64,000 nt of DNA. It comes from Polyodon spathula (Eukaryota; Chordata; Actinopteri; Acipenseriformes; Polyodontidae). The notes beneath the pieces are model-generated. The model ran no database searches, was not told where the DNA came from, and worked only from the letters and a program-made list of their open reading frames with translations. Both the position numbers and the translations under genes were made by a program. Below are positions 47,881 to 59,589 of the stretch, one piece after another. The stretch spans positions 8,748,335 through 8,812,334 of the forward strand of contig NC_054555.1 of the NCBI RefSeq assembly GCF_017654505.1, written 5' to 3'. How positions within the stretch are numbered: the first letter of the stretch is position 1; each line of letters opens with the position of its first letter.

Positions 47881-48589
47881 GTTTCTCTCCATGTAATATA
47901 TTTTGGAATTTAAACTCTTTATTCTTTCCCCACTGATCAACTCTAGTTTGTGGTTGCTGTGATAATTGAGTGGACACAGCACGACCTATTGGTCAGAGAT
48001 GAAAAATTGTCTGACTACCATGATGAAAATACAGAACAGTTGCTATACCACAATAAACTGCAGTATAATGCAGTAAGTTGGATAAGACTGGAGGTGAGAG
48101 GCACAGTGGGTTATTGGAAAAACTGGGAAACTGATTGTGAAACTGTTAGACCAGTTATTTACAGGGACACAAATGTAATTTTAGTTTTATACACAATATG
48201 TTTTTGGTGCACACAAATGGTTAATTTCTTTATATATTTAATACAGTGAAGGCTCTTCAGCTCTACATTAAGGCTTAGCAAAACCCAAGAGGGATGAAAT
48301 CTGCTATTACTCAACTCAGTACTAGCTGTGCCAATGCCTTCATCATGAAAAAAAAAAAAGACTTGACACTTCAACTAAATGCACTGCCAATAAATCATAT
48401 AATAAAGATGCACTTCTCATTTAGGAAAACTCCAAAATCAGGTAAGCGACTGTTTTTAGTTATGATTATTGTGATTAGTATGATTGATTATCGTTGTTGT
48501 TATTTGTCAAGGTGTTATAAATGTACTGTGTGCTGTATTTTGTAGAATTGAATGACTGTTTTATAATAGGGCCAATATAGTGGATGCAT

Positions 48590-48613
48590 GTTTTTTTTTT
48601 TTTTTTTTTTTTT
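48590..48613. repeat. Poly(T) tract
   Basis: About 24 T. Confidence 0.9.
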
Positions 48614-48784
48614 GGGCCACTGAAGAAGGCACTAGCATTAATGTTTGTCACATAAATCTGTGCAAAAATAATGTACATTTAGCAAGGTAAACCTTTATAA
48701 GGGACTGTACACCAAGTTTAACCAATATCTCATTTTATAATAACCAGTTGAAGATAGATGAGGTGATGTGCCCCGATGATTCAC

Positions 48785-48965
48785 CACCAGTCAGTGCACT
48801 AGACAGTCTGTGATTTTGTTCTGATCATTGATCTGATGACGGCAGGGTTGTTGACCGCAAAAAGAATCACCTCATCGGTTGCCTTCTTGACCCTGGGCTT
48901 GAGGGTGCTGATGCACGCATTGAAACAATCTCTCAAAGGGATCTGTGTGTCACAGTTAATATTGC
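48785..48965 (-). pseudogene. Possible protein-coding relic of unknown origin
   Basis: On the minus strand, a roughly 50-codon frame ending at a stop near 48808 reads ...PLRDCFNACISTLKPRVKKA then TDEVILFAVNNPAVIRSM. Its third positions favour C and G (CTC, GTC, ATC, ACC), unlike the AT-rich surroundings. Upstream the frame meets a stop. I do not recognise the protein. It may be a retroposed fragment or chance. Confidence 0.2.
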
Positions 48966-48969
48966 TTCA

Positions 48970-50200
48970 GTGCAGCAAAGTCATCTCCCTAATATCAAAG
49001 GAATACTAAATGGCACCAAATACCACTTTGCTTATTAAGGGAATACAGTGGAATTAGAGATAACGTCCACATTAATCTAGAGAGCTGGAAGCAGGGAATT
49101 TGACAAAGAGTGAGAGAAAGGGTTACTATTGGAGCCTATGAGGCCAGAACCAGGGTCGGCAGAAATATTTGTGAAACACTCCTACATATAACCTTAATAA
49201 ATCAACAGGATTCTGGAGAGAATGGGGGAGTTCATGTGCCCAGGACAATGTAAGGTGGTCTTTGAACTGAAATACCAAGATAAAAGGGTCTTCCTGGTCA
49301 GTTTATCTTTGTATAGACCTATTCACATGAAGCAAATTGTAGAATAACACTGTTAAACTACTCAGCTACTGCTGAGTGTTGTAGAGTGACTACAGATAAG
49401 TTGAACACTGAATCATAGCTATTTGAAATTTCCAAGGAGGCGTTTATAGCTAAGGAAATGGAACACCTATTTTCAGCCCTTCAGCTTAGCCTTGTTTTGT
49501 AGGTGTGAGAAGCTGCTGTACTCTCCTAGCAAATATATACAATGGGTAGCTTCTCCAATAGAACATTAGCACACTAGCCTTATAGAAAAAATGCCAATCT
49601 GCTATTGTATTCATCAATTATTGTATTCTATCTCTGAACGTGAATACTTCAATAAAAAATCAATGTATATTTGATGTTTCCTTTCACCATCTTGATTACT
49701 GAATAAGGCCTGCTTTAGACCAGTATTGATTTACTTTCCGAGAATTTCTTTTGAGAGAATTTACACTGATGGAACAGATTGGTGTTCATAACATCTCCTC
49801 CACTTAGGGTAAATTTAGAGAAGAAATAGCTTGTTAGAAACCATTGGTGTCCATTCGAAGTACTCGTGTTAAGGGTATCAATGGTGATTGTAAGGAGTTG
49901 ACATGCATTACCTTCATGACTATTTTCAAAGTATTCAAAAAATGAGAATTGTACCCCTAACATCACAAACTGCTTATCCCACCATGGAAGATTGTCTGTT
50001 ATAGACACCTATGGTATTAACAGCCTAAAATGTAATTTTGATGTCAGTCATATATAATAATTTGTCCTCTTACCCAAGGCCTGTTGCGGACTTTCTATTC
50101 TTACATGTTTCCATAGAAACAAGATGCAGGATCAGAGATTAAAGACTAATCAGTGAGGATATGAACTTGTTGCATGCTGCTGTATAGGTGAAGTGTACGC
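48970..50200. other. Unassigned non-coding DNA
   Basis: I recognise no gene or element. Confidence 0.5.
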
Positions 50201-50207
50201 CTTTAAT

Positions 50208-50534
50208 TATTCTTATTATTTATTTATTTCTACTTTTCTACCCAATTTTAAATTCGCCTCTGCTGCAACCCATTACATATCAAGGGGCTGTGAAGCCAAT
50301 CTCCTGTTTTCTCCCATACAACTCCCTTGGCCGGGAGGGTTACTGGAGGGAGATGAGATGAACTATGCCCATTAGATTTTCCTTCCTAACCTGCAGAAAT
50401 GCAAAGGCCAAAGCAGCTCATCCTGTGGTCCCCCAGTAAACACCAGCAACCTATTGCAATTTAAACCACACTTCAATGGCTCGTCCTGCACTCCGAACGG
50501 CAGTGTTTTTAGTGTGAGCCACTGGGACCCTGAA
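50208..50534 (-). repeat. tRNA-derived SINE, minus orientation
   Basis: Read on minus, the head GGGTCCCAGTGGCTCACACT with AAAAACACTG resembles an A box. The 3' end (plus-strand left side) reads AATTTAAAATTGGGTAGAAA and passes into an ATT-rich tail. It is related in design to the SINE at 59152-59586. Confidence 0.6.
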
Positions 50535-50539
50535 TTAAA

Positions 50540-51640
50540 TTGAATATGTAACACTGGACTGTAAATAGATAGCTGAATAGCAAAAGAATGTAGGTATGCA
50601 TGGTAAGTCAAGCAAAGTTAAATCACACGCCCCTTCTCATTTGACTAATGAGTTTTTGTCATCCCCAATGCTCTGTTATCAGTTTCCATTTTTAAGCGAC
50701 ATAAAAGCCAGGTTATCTTTGAAATTAATTACATAAATAACACAAAGGCCTACAGAAAGTATAAACAAGCTAATTAGTAAAATCAGTTAATCCCTATATT
50801 GATTTGCATGAAATAAAATTAAAAAAATTAAAAAACTGTATTTGTTTGAAGCCCTTAAAATATACTGGCTTTCCAATCACAAATAGAGAACTCTTTTCAA
50901 AAGAGCCCCACTGTCAGCACCCTGCATTCTGAAACGTTTCTGTGTAATTGGGGATTAGGAACAAAGCCATGACATTCTCCAGTACAATCACCTGACAGGG
51001 ACTAGTGATCCGAGCGAACAACATGGAGAAACTATTTCATCAAAGACATTTGAATAATTATATAATCAAAGTGAAACATCTTCATTTAAATTGCCTCACA
51101 TGTGCTTCGTGGCCAAATACTATTATCTTTTTCAGTTACTGCAATAATAACAAATTATTTGATCCCTTCAATTTCATTCTGGTGTGTGTGTGTTTAATCT
51201 TTTTTATGTTAGTTGTCTGTTACTCTGCTCACCGAGTAATGTCCAGTTTCATGTTTTTAGTAATTTATACATTATAACCAGGGCTCAGACCAAAACAAAC
51301 AAACAAAATGTTCCCCTCTGACTTCACTTTTGTGTTTTTTTTCCCCCACGTGACGTCCACTTTCCCATCACCCTTTCTCATTATTCTCTATTCAAATTTG
51401 AAATAACCATGCGGCACCAAGATCTATTGTCAGTTTTTTTTTTTTTTTTCTACCTTAGTTAGTTCTAGGTAATTAATTAACTTAGCAAACAGCAACAAAC
51501 AGTCACGGTTAAACATATATTTTTTTCTTTGATACCATATCACGTAAAATCCAGAAATGAAATGTTATTGGCATTTCACCATGATATATACCAGTAGAAT
51601 ACTTGTTATTTTCTACTCAATAAGGATTTAGAAACATTTA
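50540..51640. other. Unassigned non-coding DNA
   Basis: I recognise no gene. There is a poly(T) run near 51434-51450. Confidence 0.5.
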
Positions 51641-51649
51641 TCACAGCTA

Positions 51650-52240
51650 AAATGTCAGTTCATTGCAATTCTTCCTTAGATATTGTGCTTACGAGATAGT
51701 GAGGCAAACTCCCACACACACACACAATAGCAGACAGCAGACCCCCATAAAGGCACAGTTAGCAATCATAACAGGAAAGAACACAATCCACCTTGCCTTT
51801 CAACTAACGAACACAAAGGCTTTCAAAATGTTTAGGTCAAGAAATAATTACCTCTGTATCATCAAACAGAGGAAGCCATGAAAAAGCTCAAAGGCACATT
51901 TTATAAAAGCAAGGCCAATTTACTGTAATAGAAAGCTGCTGTTGCCGCTGCTTTCTATTCAAGTTGTCATATTAAGAGTGCCATCACTTGTCTTAAAAGA
52001 ATCATTGACCCCTAATCCCTTTGGGACTGTTCTGATAAAAAATAAATCCTGCCTTGAGTAATAAATAGAAGGTAGCTAATAAATGTATTATGAAGAATAG
52101 CCCATGCTGGGTGTGATGCACGTGTTTTACAGTGCATGGCCACATACTCAGGGCTAGTTGGAAATCTGTGTAACATGCTGAGCATAGTACTACCTGTATC
52201 AGCATCTGGGTTACTGTGTACCTTTCACTATGTGTTACTC
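51650..52240. promoter_or_regulatory. Candidate conserved non-coding block with hairpin (unverified)
   Basis: The sequence is complex and repeat-free. It contains a near-perfect stem of TAGAAAGCTGC (51929-51939) with GCTGCTTTCTA (51947-51957), 10 of 11 paired over a 7-nt loop. No coding signature is seen. The regulatory call is inference only. Confidence 0.2.
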
Positions 52241-53039
52241 AGTTACTTCAGTTCACATGAAGACATATCACAAGTTGAATTCTGAGATACAGAGTCTCTG
52301 ACAAGTCAGACACCACTGTCATGCCACTTTATCTACTTTATCTCCTAATACTAATTTGTACACCAGCTTTCTAATCAATCGGTACTAGATTTATGTTCTT
52401 TTTTTTTTTTTTGCCAACTTTTAAGGTTTAAGGGTTACATACATATATACAATAAGTGTAGAGGATTAATACACACAATCCACACATAAATATACATACT
52501 GTACATACATACATACAATGCATTCATATATTTTTAACTTTTAAATAAATACATGTATAAAACTAATTTACAATACTTAAACCAGTAGTTATTCTGACAT
52601 GAAATTCCCTCTTCTTTCCTGACTAATTAGTACTGGTGAAACAAATGAATCCTTCAGTGTAAATTAGATTTCCACTTGCGCCCGGTCACTGAGATTTGAT
52701 TCAGAGCTCCTCAGTAGAAAAGACTTGGACACCCATATCCTAAGATCAGACAGACTGTGCTGATGTTCCGTCCCTTCTGCAGACCATTAGCAGGATATAT
52801 AGCTGTGTTTCACATCACTGATGGCTCATTAAAAAACAAAGAGACTAGCTGTGCTAATATTCTGCTGAATGTGGCTACCTTCTGACTCCACTTCTCCCCT
52901 TTTAAAGGAGGGGGCACAGTTAGTGATTAGTGAGAATATATTTCCTTATATTTCCCTCTTTATACATGGAATCTAATTGAAATCTACAATGTTAACCATG
53001 GTGAGTCATGTCTATATACATTTGTGCATGTTATCATAA

Positions 53040-53530
53040 GCCCCTTTCACACTGGCATGCTGTACCAGGGGCGGACCTGGTGTCATGCGGGTTGGGTACA
53101 CAATTTCACACTGCTTTTGGTCAAGCAGAGTTGACCTGGGAAGCAGCTTGCTAGGAATGCTTCCATCCAAGCTTCTCTGGATTGAATCGTTGGACCAAAT
53201 GTTTCTAAATACCTGCTGCAATCTGGCACATGCTGTGTCTCAAGCATCAAAAATATGGCTTAACAGAATAAACAGAAATGTTCCATGCAGTACTGAAACT
53301 TTCATGCAGGTATAGCTATTTATTGTTGCGTTGGCTCACGAATGGCCTTCGTGCATTTTGTCTCGCTCAACCCAGGTTAAAGCATGTTGACCCACATCCT
53401 GAGGTGGGTCACTGGGACCCGGGTCAACCAGGGTACGACCCAGGTATGTGGCTCACACTACACAGGATTATTATCTGGGTAGCCAGAACCAGGGTCCAGA
53501 CCTGGGTTGGAGTGCCAGTATGAAAGGGTC
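53040..53530. mobile_element. MITE, copy 1, with TTTCACACTGGC inverted ends
   Basis: The left end GCCCCTTTCACACTGGCA and the right end TGCCAGTATGAAAGGGTC are inverted repeats. The interior shares long blocks with 60622-61015, such as AGCATGTTGACCCACATCCT, GAGGTGGGTC and GACCCGGGTCAACC. There is no transposase. TA-rich flanks (ATAA left, TATA right) fit a short TWA target duplication of PIF/Harbinger type, but this is not certain. Open frames here are shadows. Confidence 0.8.
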
Positions 53531-53534
53531 TATA

Positions 53535-55700
53535 CAGAGTAATTTAACATTAAACCCATTTAGCCCATCGGTTCTCATCTTTTCTTATAGATATTTACTG
53601 GCTTGTAAGAGTAGGTAAACAATTTAGCTCAGTTGGCTGGAAATACATATTTACTGTACCCGTGTAGATTTGTGGCACATCTTTAGTTCCATTCTGTCTC
53701 CTTAGCTTTCTCAGTGTAATCCGCAGACTGCAGAGTTTTAAATGCATGCATGACTGCATAGAATAAGCAACAACAATACTATAGAGCAGGATTCCCTACT
53801 GCTCTACAAACTTGATTTGTGTTTAAAAAAACAGTAGTGAATGTATAGATACCAAATTCATTATTAGTGCAAATTAAAGTGCAAACATGAATCATAAATC
53901 GTGCTGTAAATAAGTGTTTCTGTCATAAGTCTCCAAATTGAGCACTACACTTTTTCACTTCAATGCTGTGATTATTTAGTTTTATTTTATATTACTTACT
54001 ATGTTCACTTTTTGCTTTGTGTGTTTTACAATTTTGTTGTATGTATTATTAGCACACTAGTGATCAAATGGTAGAACTGATTGACATTCTGACGAACCTA
54101 AATCACTCGTTACCTCATTTGATTACTAACTGCCCTATAAAAAGGTGAGCTGTCAGCACAGTGCAGGCAGAAAGTTGGGATGACTGTGTTGTTGGAGGAC
54201 CAACGCCAGGAAGTGGATGAAAGTAATTGCTGGAGGAACAGACTGCAGGAAGAATTTGGAAAAATTGGACCAAGAGATAAAGGAAAGTTACATATCTTGC
54301 CCTGCTTGCTGTCGCCAGTCCCACTCTTTGCACAGCTGTGATATGATGCAGAATATTTATAAATGCATCTCGACAATCTTGCCATACCTTTCTCTCCACA
54401 TAAATGTGTCCAGATACACTGGTATCATCTCTGGGCGTGGTGATATTAGAGTATATCACACTGTTTGTTGTGCCTTATTGCTTACTAAATAAGAAATACA
54501 GGGAATCCCTATTGGTGCCATCTGTAACATAAAATACAACATTCCATACATCCGTCAGAATAGCACCTCACCTAGCTGAAAAGATCACTTCCCAGGTTAA
54601 AAATCATTACTTTGTCCCTTGACAAATCTTTATGAGCATTTATCAAAATGATTCCAACTTAATAGGATTTTTTGAATGCCTCTGGCACATAACTGATTAC
54701 ACTGCTTTTCAGTCACACCATAACAAACAAATTATGCTCGACTGACATTATTCAAAAAAAGGAAAGGTCTCAGAACGTTACTGCTTGTAATTTTTTTTTT
54801 TTTTTATTGCTGTGTTTCCTTATCCACGAAATCTTACATAATGTAAATTGGAGTCACAATGTTGTAGCTTGCTTTTCACTTTATGAAAGATGCACACAAG
54901 GTAAATGTTTGAATTTTTTTTATTTTATTTTTTTGCTGTGGTTTGTGCTAGATAAAAATGCTAATTTGTCAAATTGAAATAAAACAAACTTGATTGTGAA
55001 TCTCATTGACTCTAGTTTTGATCTATGTTGGCATATACTTTGGTTTGTGTACATTTCTGGACAAGACTAAGGTATAAGGTCGTAGCTCCCATTTCCCCCA
55101 TAATGTACTTTGCGTCCCAAACGTTGGGTTTTATTGTTGCTTTACATTACCGTATTTAAACTCATTTAAGTTGAAATTGGGACATATTATTGATAATCCA
55201 TTAATGTTATAAAACAACTATGAAAAAATACAAGTATGTATAAACATCCTTGGATTCTGTGTTATTTACAGTTTACAACATTATAAAAAAAATATACAAT
55301 TTAAAAAGATTGGTGTAAACTTTAAACTGGTGGAAGAGCATGCTGGATATATTGTAACAACCTGGATCTTATACTGTTACACAACTGGTCTATGGACCCT
55401 GTGTGTGTGTGTGTGTAAGTAGTGAAGCGGTAAGCTTGTCTCAGCTGGGATTGATTGACATCTGGGTAGGCAGGGACTTGAAAGCCAACATTAATGAGGC
55501 CAGAATCTGACAAGCTGCTGTGTGAATGTGCAAGACTGTGTTGTTTTTGGTGTGGCCCAAGCGTAATCGTCCCAGTAAACCATGGATTCAAGTATCTGTA
55601 AATTGTGTGTCTCCTTCCTTCATTTTCCATGGTACGCTACAATATTAATTTGACCACTGTAAATCATTTCGGGAACAACAATGCCAATATGTTATAATGC
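53535..55700. other. Mostly unassigned DNA
   Basis: A TATA-like CCTATAAAAAGG lies near 54135, followed by a GC-richer 300 bp; this might be an unidentified LTR or retroelement promoter. The open frames at 54110-54492 have no recognised domain. A short (GT)n lies at 55401-55416. Confidence 0.4.
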
Positions 55701-55767
55701 ATAACACAAATAACGCTGTCTCCAATTATGGACCCCAACAACCGCGTTATAATGGGGTATCACTGTA
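55700..55767. mobile_element. Single terminus of a pogo/Tigger-like transposon
   Basis: Read on minus from the TA at 55766-55767, the sequence is CAGTGATACCCCATTATAAC followed by GCGGTTGTTGGGGTCCATAA. This TA-CAGTGATWCCCC...ATAACGCGG end is typical of pogo-like elements in vertebrates as I recall. The opposite end is not found nearby, so the copy is partial. Confidence 0.55.
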
Positions 55768-55783
55768 TATCTATTTATATATA

Positions 55784-56426
55784 ATGGTTTCCAGAAGTAT
55801 TCACCCCCCTGCAAAGGTTTCACATTTTGCTTATACCTGAGCGTACTCCATGATGCTTTCAAAAGCATTGATAATCTTTCTTACCACAGTGAAGTCCATC
55901 ATTAAGAAGTGGAAGATGCATCACACCACCCAGACACTATCCAGATATCAGGTCGCCTTCCCAAACTGAACAGCCAGGCAAGCAGGAAACAGGTTTGGGG
56001 TGTCACTCTGACGCCAACAATGACCTTGAGAGATATGCAAAGTTCTGTGTATGACATGGGAGTTAGTGTTCATACATCAACAATAACCTTGTCCCTACAC
56101 ATAGCTGGCCTGTATGGATGGATGGCAAGAAAGAAGCCATTACTCAAGAAGTCTCATCCTAAAGCATGTATGGAGTTTGTGAAAAAGCATGTAGATGATA
56201 CTGCAGACATGTGGAAAAAGGTTTTGTGATCAGACGAGACAAAAAATCTAACTTCAGTCTAAATTTGAAGCGCTACGTCTGCGCAAGCCCAACACTGCAC
56301 ATCTCCCAGTCAACACCATCCCAACTGACAAGCATGGTGATGGCAGCATCATGGTATGGGGATGCTTCTCTTCAGCAGGGACTTGGAAGCTTGTCAGGAT
56401 AGAGGGGAGAATGGATGCTGCAAAGT
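55784..56426 (+). pseudogene. Tc1-like transposase relic, plus strand
   Basis: The start GTTTCCAGAAGTATTCACCC resembles a Tc1-like terminal repeat (family form CAAAAGTATTCACCCCC). Transposase fragments follow in shifting frames. They include a piece near 55898-55960 that reads as the helix-turn-helix region (KKWKMHHT) and, near 56300-56420, [20 protein letters not shown] and [12 protein letters not shown], the conserved region before the second catalytic aspartate. An AT repeat replaces the rest. A larger deletion separates N- and C-terminal parts. It is inactive. Confidence 0.85.
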
Positions 56427-56449
56427 ATATATATATATATATATATATA
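56427..56449. repeat. (AT)n microsatellite
   Basis: About 12 AT units at the truncated end of the Tc1 relic. Confidence 0.9.
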
Positions 56450-56459
56450 GCTAGCTGTA

Positions 56460-58425
56460 GATAATAGGTTATATTTTCAGGATACACAATGGGTCAGAAA
56501 GTTAAGACATATTGTCATGGTTAAGAACTGCTTGTCAAGTGGCATGCGGAATACATGTTTAGCTTCCTAAAGCACATTTTGGATTAACACAGCTTTAACA
56601 TCAGGTACAGTAATATAGCAAAAAGGACAAATGTCATTGTTAAGATTACATTACTGTACCACCACTTCAATGGGTTAGCATCCTGATGCAATTCTGTCAC
56701 AGAGTAAGAAGTAATGTACTCTGTTCCAGGAGATTGCTTCACAATTCCCAGGTGATATGGGCCTCCAGTGAAGCTGAATCATGCAGGTCAGCTGTTAGAT
56801 GATAACACAAGGATACATGAATGAAGTTTGTCTTTGTAGATAACCAGTTACTTTACAGGGCCATGGACAGCACTGCCTGATGTTTATATCCCAAATCTGC
56901 ACAGCCCAGTGACTATGCTGTAATACTTGTCTTGTTCACAATACAAACCTGGCTAACTGATACAGCATTCTTTGACTTCCACGTCTGCAAATTCTCCAAA
57001 TCTTCCACTTTTATTGTAATGAACTGCAGGTTTTAATTTAAGAGCATTATCATATTTGATTGATTCTAGTCCACTTTCCCTGAATATTCATAATTATGCC
57101 ATTAGCTACTGACTTACACCTTACTAACAAAGTAATTTAACCAGAGGCAATTAGTCATATCTGTTTTTAAAGCAAAGAAAGAGTAATCATTTTTACAATG
57201 TATTGTTTGTTACTTTCATGATTAATAATAACATCTACAGTAAATATAAGGTGTTGTATTGAGAAATGAGGGGGCCTCTTTCCCATCCACTTAAAACAAA
57301 ACCTTCACTTGAAAATGCTATGTCATCTCATAGCTGCAAATTACATTTTAAAGAACAGCTTGATATTAACCTGTGCACTCTGCAAAATGCCTCTTAAGAC
57401 CTGTCTGATAACTCTTTAAGCCACAGAGGTGTTTTAAACTTTTCCAAGTAACTTTTAAAAGTCACCACCGGGATGGGATACTCCTGAAACAGAAAATAAT
57501 AGACAAAGTGAGTTCTAAACAAGAAGAATGGTATTAAGTAAATGCAAAGCAGACCCTCTTCTGGTCATGGTGGTTCAGGTACATGTTTATTTTTGAAGCA
57601 AAAACAAGCCTTACTGTGATAGTCGATAAAAAAATAAAAAATAAAAACCAGGTAAGATTTTAAAACATTCCACAGCTGACTAACATTAGACTCTTCTTAC
57701 ATCACCTTGCAGAGTATCGTCGTCTTACGCTGTCATAAGCAATCTTGAGGCTTTCAATGCTTGCATCAGTTGTTATGGAACCTCAAAGCCTATTTCCAGG
57801 AATACTTTTTTTTTTTTTTTTTTTTTTTTTAAGACCTGCCAAGGAATGAAAAGAATTTGTCTGACGATTGACTTTCCTGGGCTCCTCACCCTTTAATCCT
57901 CTGTTTTGGTGTTTGTATGAATACGTCCCTTTTCTTGTAAAGAAGAGTTTGTTTACTGTGTAAATCATTTGTTAGCTGCTGACTTTAATTCCATCAGTTA
58001 CCAGCAGCTGGATTTGTTCCCATTGAAGATCTGGAAGTAGATTTACTCTGTCTTCTATTGCTTTTTGATATTACCAACTAACTGGTAACTGTCTGTCTCA
58101 TGCTTAAAATACATTTAGTCCATGTATTACTTTATTCTATAGTTTGGCCTTTTTATGTAATATTTTCAGTGTATTGACAGTCTAGCTTGTTTACATTCAT
58201 CAAATGCTCTTTTATCTGTTAGGACACCAGAATCCTCCCCCTACTTGCTCCTTCCCAGAGTGTGAGCTAATGCCTGCATCTTTACAGTAACTGAAATTAT
58301 ATTTCCATTCAAACTCTTATAACTCAGGAAGCACAGCAGAAATACACCTTTTTTTTCTAAATAATGTTATTATAATGTAAATTGTATTTTTTGCACTGCT
58401 CAGAGTGAATGTGTAAAAAAATTAA
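56460..58425. other. Unassigned non-coding DNA
   Basis: No gene is recognised. A poly(T) run lies at about 57808-57830. Confidence 0.5.
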
Positions 58426-58439
58426 TAAAAAAAAAAAAA

Positions 58440-58884
58440 GGCTGGCAAGTGGATAGAGGCCTAGAGACAGACTGCAGTTCAAAAAAATAATACTTTAATT
58501 ATAAATAAACACAAAATAAAAGTTCACAAGGGTGAAAACAAAGATATTTAAACAAAAATAACGAAACACCAAGCAAAACTTACAAAAATAAAGGTTTCCA
58601 GGCTGGGCGATGCCTTCAATGGATCAAAAAACCACAAAAAACCACAAAAAACCACAAAAAACCACAAAAAACCACAAAAAACCACAAAAACAATGCTCAC
58701 CAGCTCAGCTCCCTCCTCCCTAATGGGCAGCTGAGGCCTCCTTTTATGTCAGGTGGCTGGGTGCTGATTGATCGTTAATTATGCTAATCAACCCCAGCCA
58801 CCTGGACACAATAAACCCAGGCAGGTAGGGGAATTGAACCCCATCCCTGCTAATTTATAAAGGGGAGAGCTCTGCTCTGCCACA
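58440..58884 (-). mobile_element. LTR, family B, copy 2 (end-truncated)
   Basis: Read on minus, it starts TGTGGCAGAGCAGAGCTCTC and follows copy 1 (35529-36004) nearly throughout. It has the same perfect 12-bp hairpin (58793-58804 with 58750-58761), the same CATAAAAG (58748-58741), the block TGAAGGCATCGCCCAGCCTG and a poly(A) signal. Its 3' terminus stops at CCAGCC, where copy 1 continues TGCCACA. Here a run of A (58428-58439 on plus) takes its place, and no target duplication is seen. Its minisatellite differs from that of copy 1. Confidence 0.9.
58624..58691. repeat. 10-bp minisatellite (ACCACAAAAA)n in LTR family B, copy 2
   Basis: Six perfect units plus partial ones. On the LTR's own strand the unit is GTGGTTTTTT, at the position where copy 1 has (TTGGTGTT)n. 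Confidence 0.97.
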
Positions 58885-58889
58885 GAGAC

Positions 58890-59145
58890 ACTACAACTTT
58901 AAGTTATTTAATGCATTTGACACATTTCTTTATTGGAAATATTTAAGAACTTAGTACGCCTCTTCCACAAATGTATTTAATTAAACACATCTGCATCTCA
59001 TTAACCGTGCTCATTTTGATTTAAAAAATGCAGTTTCCCTGTGTGAGCAAGGTATAAACCACAATGCTATATACAGTATATAACATGGTTGTCATTTGGG
59101 GGAGAAAAAATAATTCAAACACTTTTTTTGAATTGATAGAACAAT
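58890..59145. other. Unassigned AT-rich DNA
   Basis: I see nothing recognisable in this short stretch. Confidence 0.5.
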
Positions 59146-59151
59146 TTTTTT

Positions 59152-59586
59152 ATTATTATTATTTATTTCTTCCCCAATTTGAATGTCCAGTTATGAGTTT
59201 TCTCCTCACCGTAGCGAGTCCCCACACAGCACAGATCTCACAAACCTAAAGTAACCTTTACGCCGAGCAATCCAGGATAGAAGTGGGCGGGCTACCGATC
59301 CCGGAGAATAGAGACCAGCCCTGCATCTTATTCACTCTGAATGTGCTCGGAGTCTGGCCAGTAGGTTTTTGCTGTTGCACGATGAGGAAAAGCAATCCCT
59401 GCTGGTTTCCCAACCCCCACCCCGTGAGCATGAGAGTCAATGTGAAGCCCCCCCCCCCAGGGTCCCCAGCAAAGTTCGGCCTCTTAGCACAGTCTGGATG
59501 CAGACTGACATGTTCCAAACTGTGTGACTCACCCCCCTCTCCCAACATCAGTGCTTTAACTGGATGTGCCACTGGGGGCCCCCTCA
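59152..59586 (-). repeat. tRNA-derived SINE, minus orientation
   Basis: Read on minus from 59586, GGGGGCCCCCAGTGGCACAT with CCAGTTAAAGCACTG is a tRNA-like head with an A box. The body is about 350 bp. The 3' end reads GGACATTCAAATTGGGGAAG followed by an (AAT)n-like tail (plus-strand ATTATTATT at 59150). Open frames of 102 and 109 codons over it lack domains and are shadows of the SINE. Confidence 0.75.
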
Positions 59587-59589
59587 TTT

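Noticed and set aside
54110..54492. Small Cys-containing protein (91 codons, plus) or its antisense frames
   Set aside because: The Cys/His spacing does not form a recognised zinc finger; three overlapping frames are open and none has a supported start or splice pattern.
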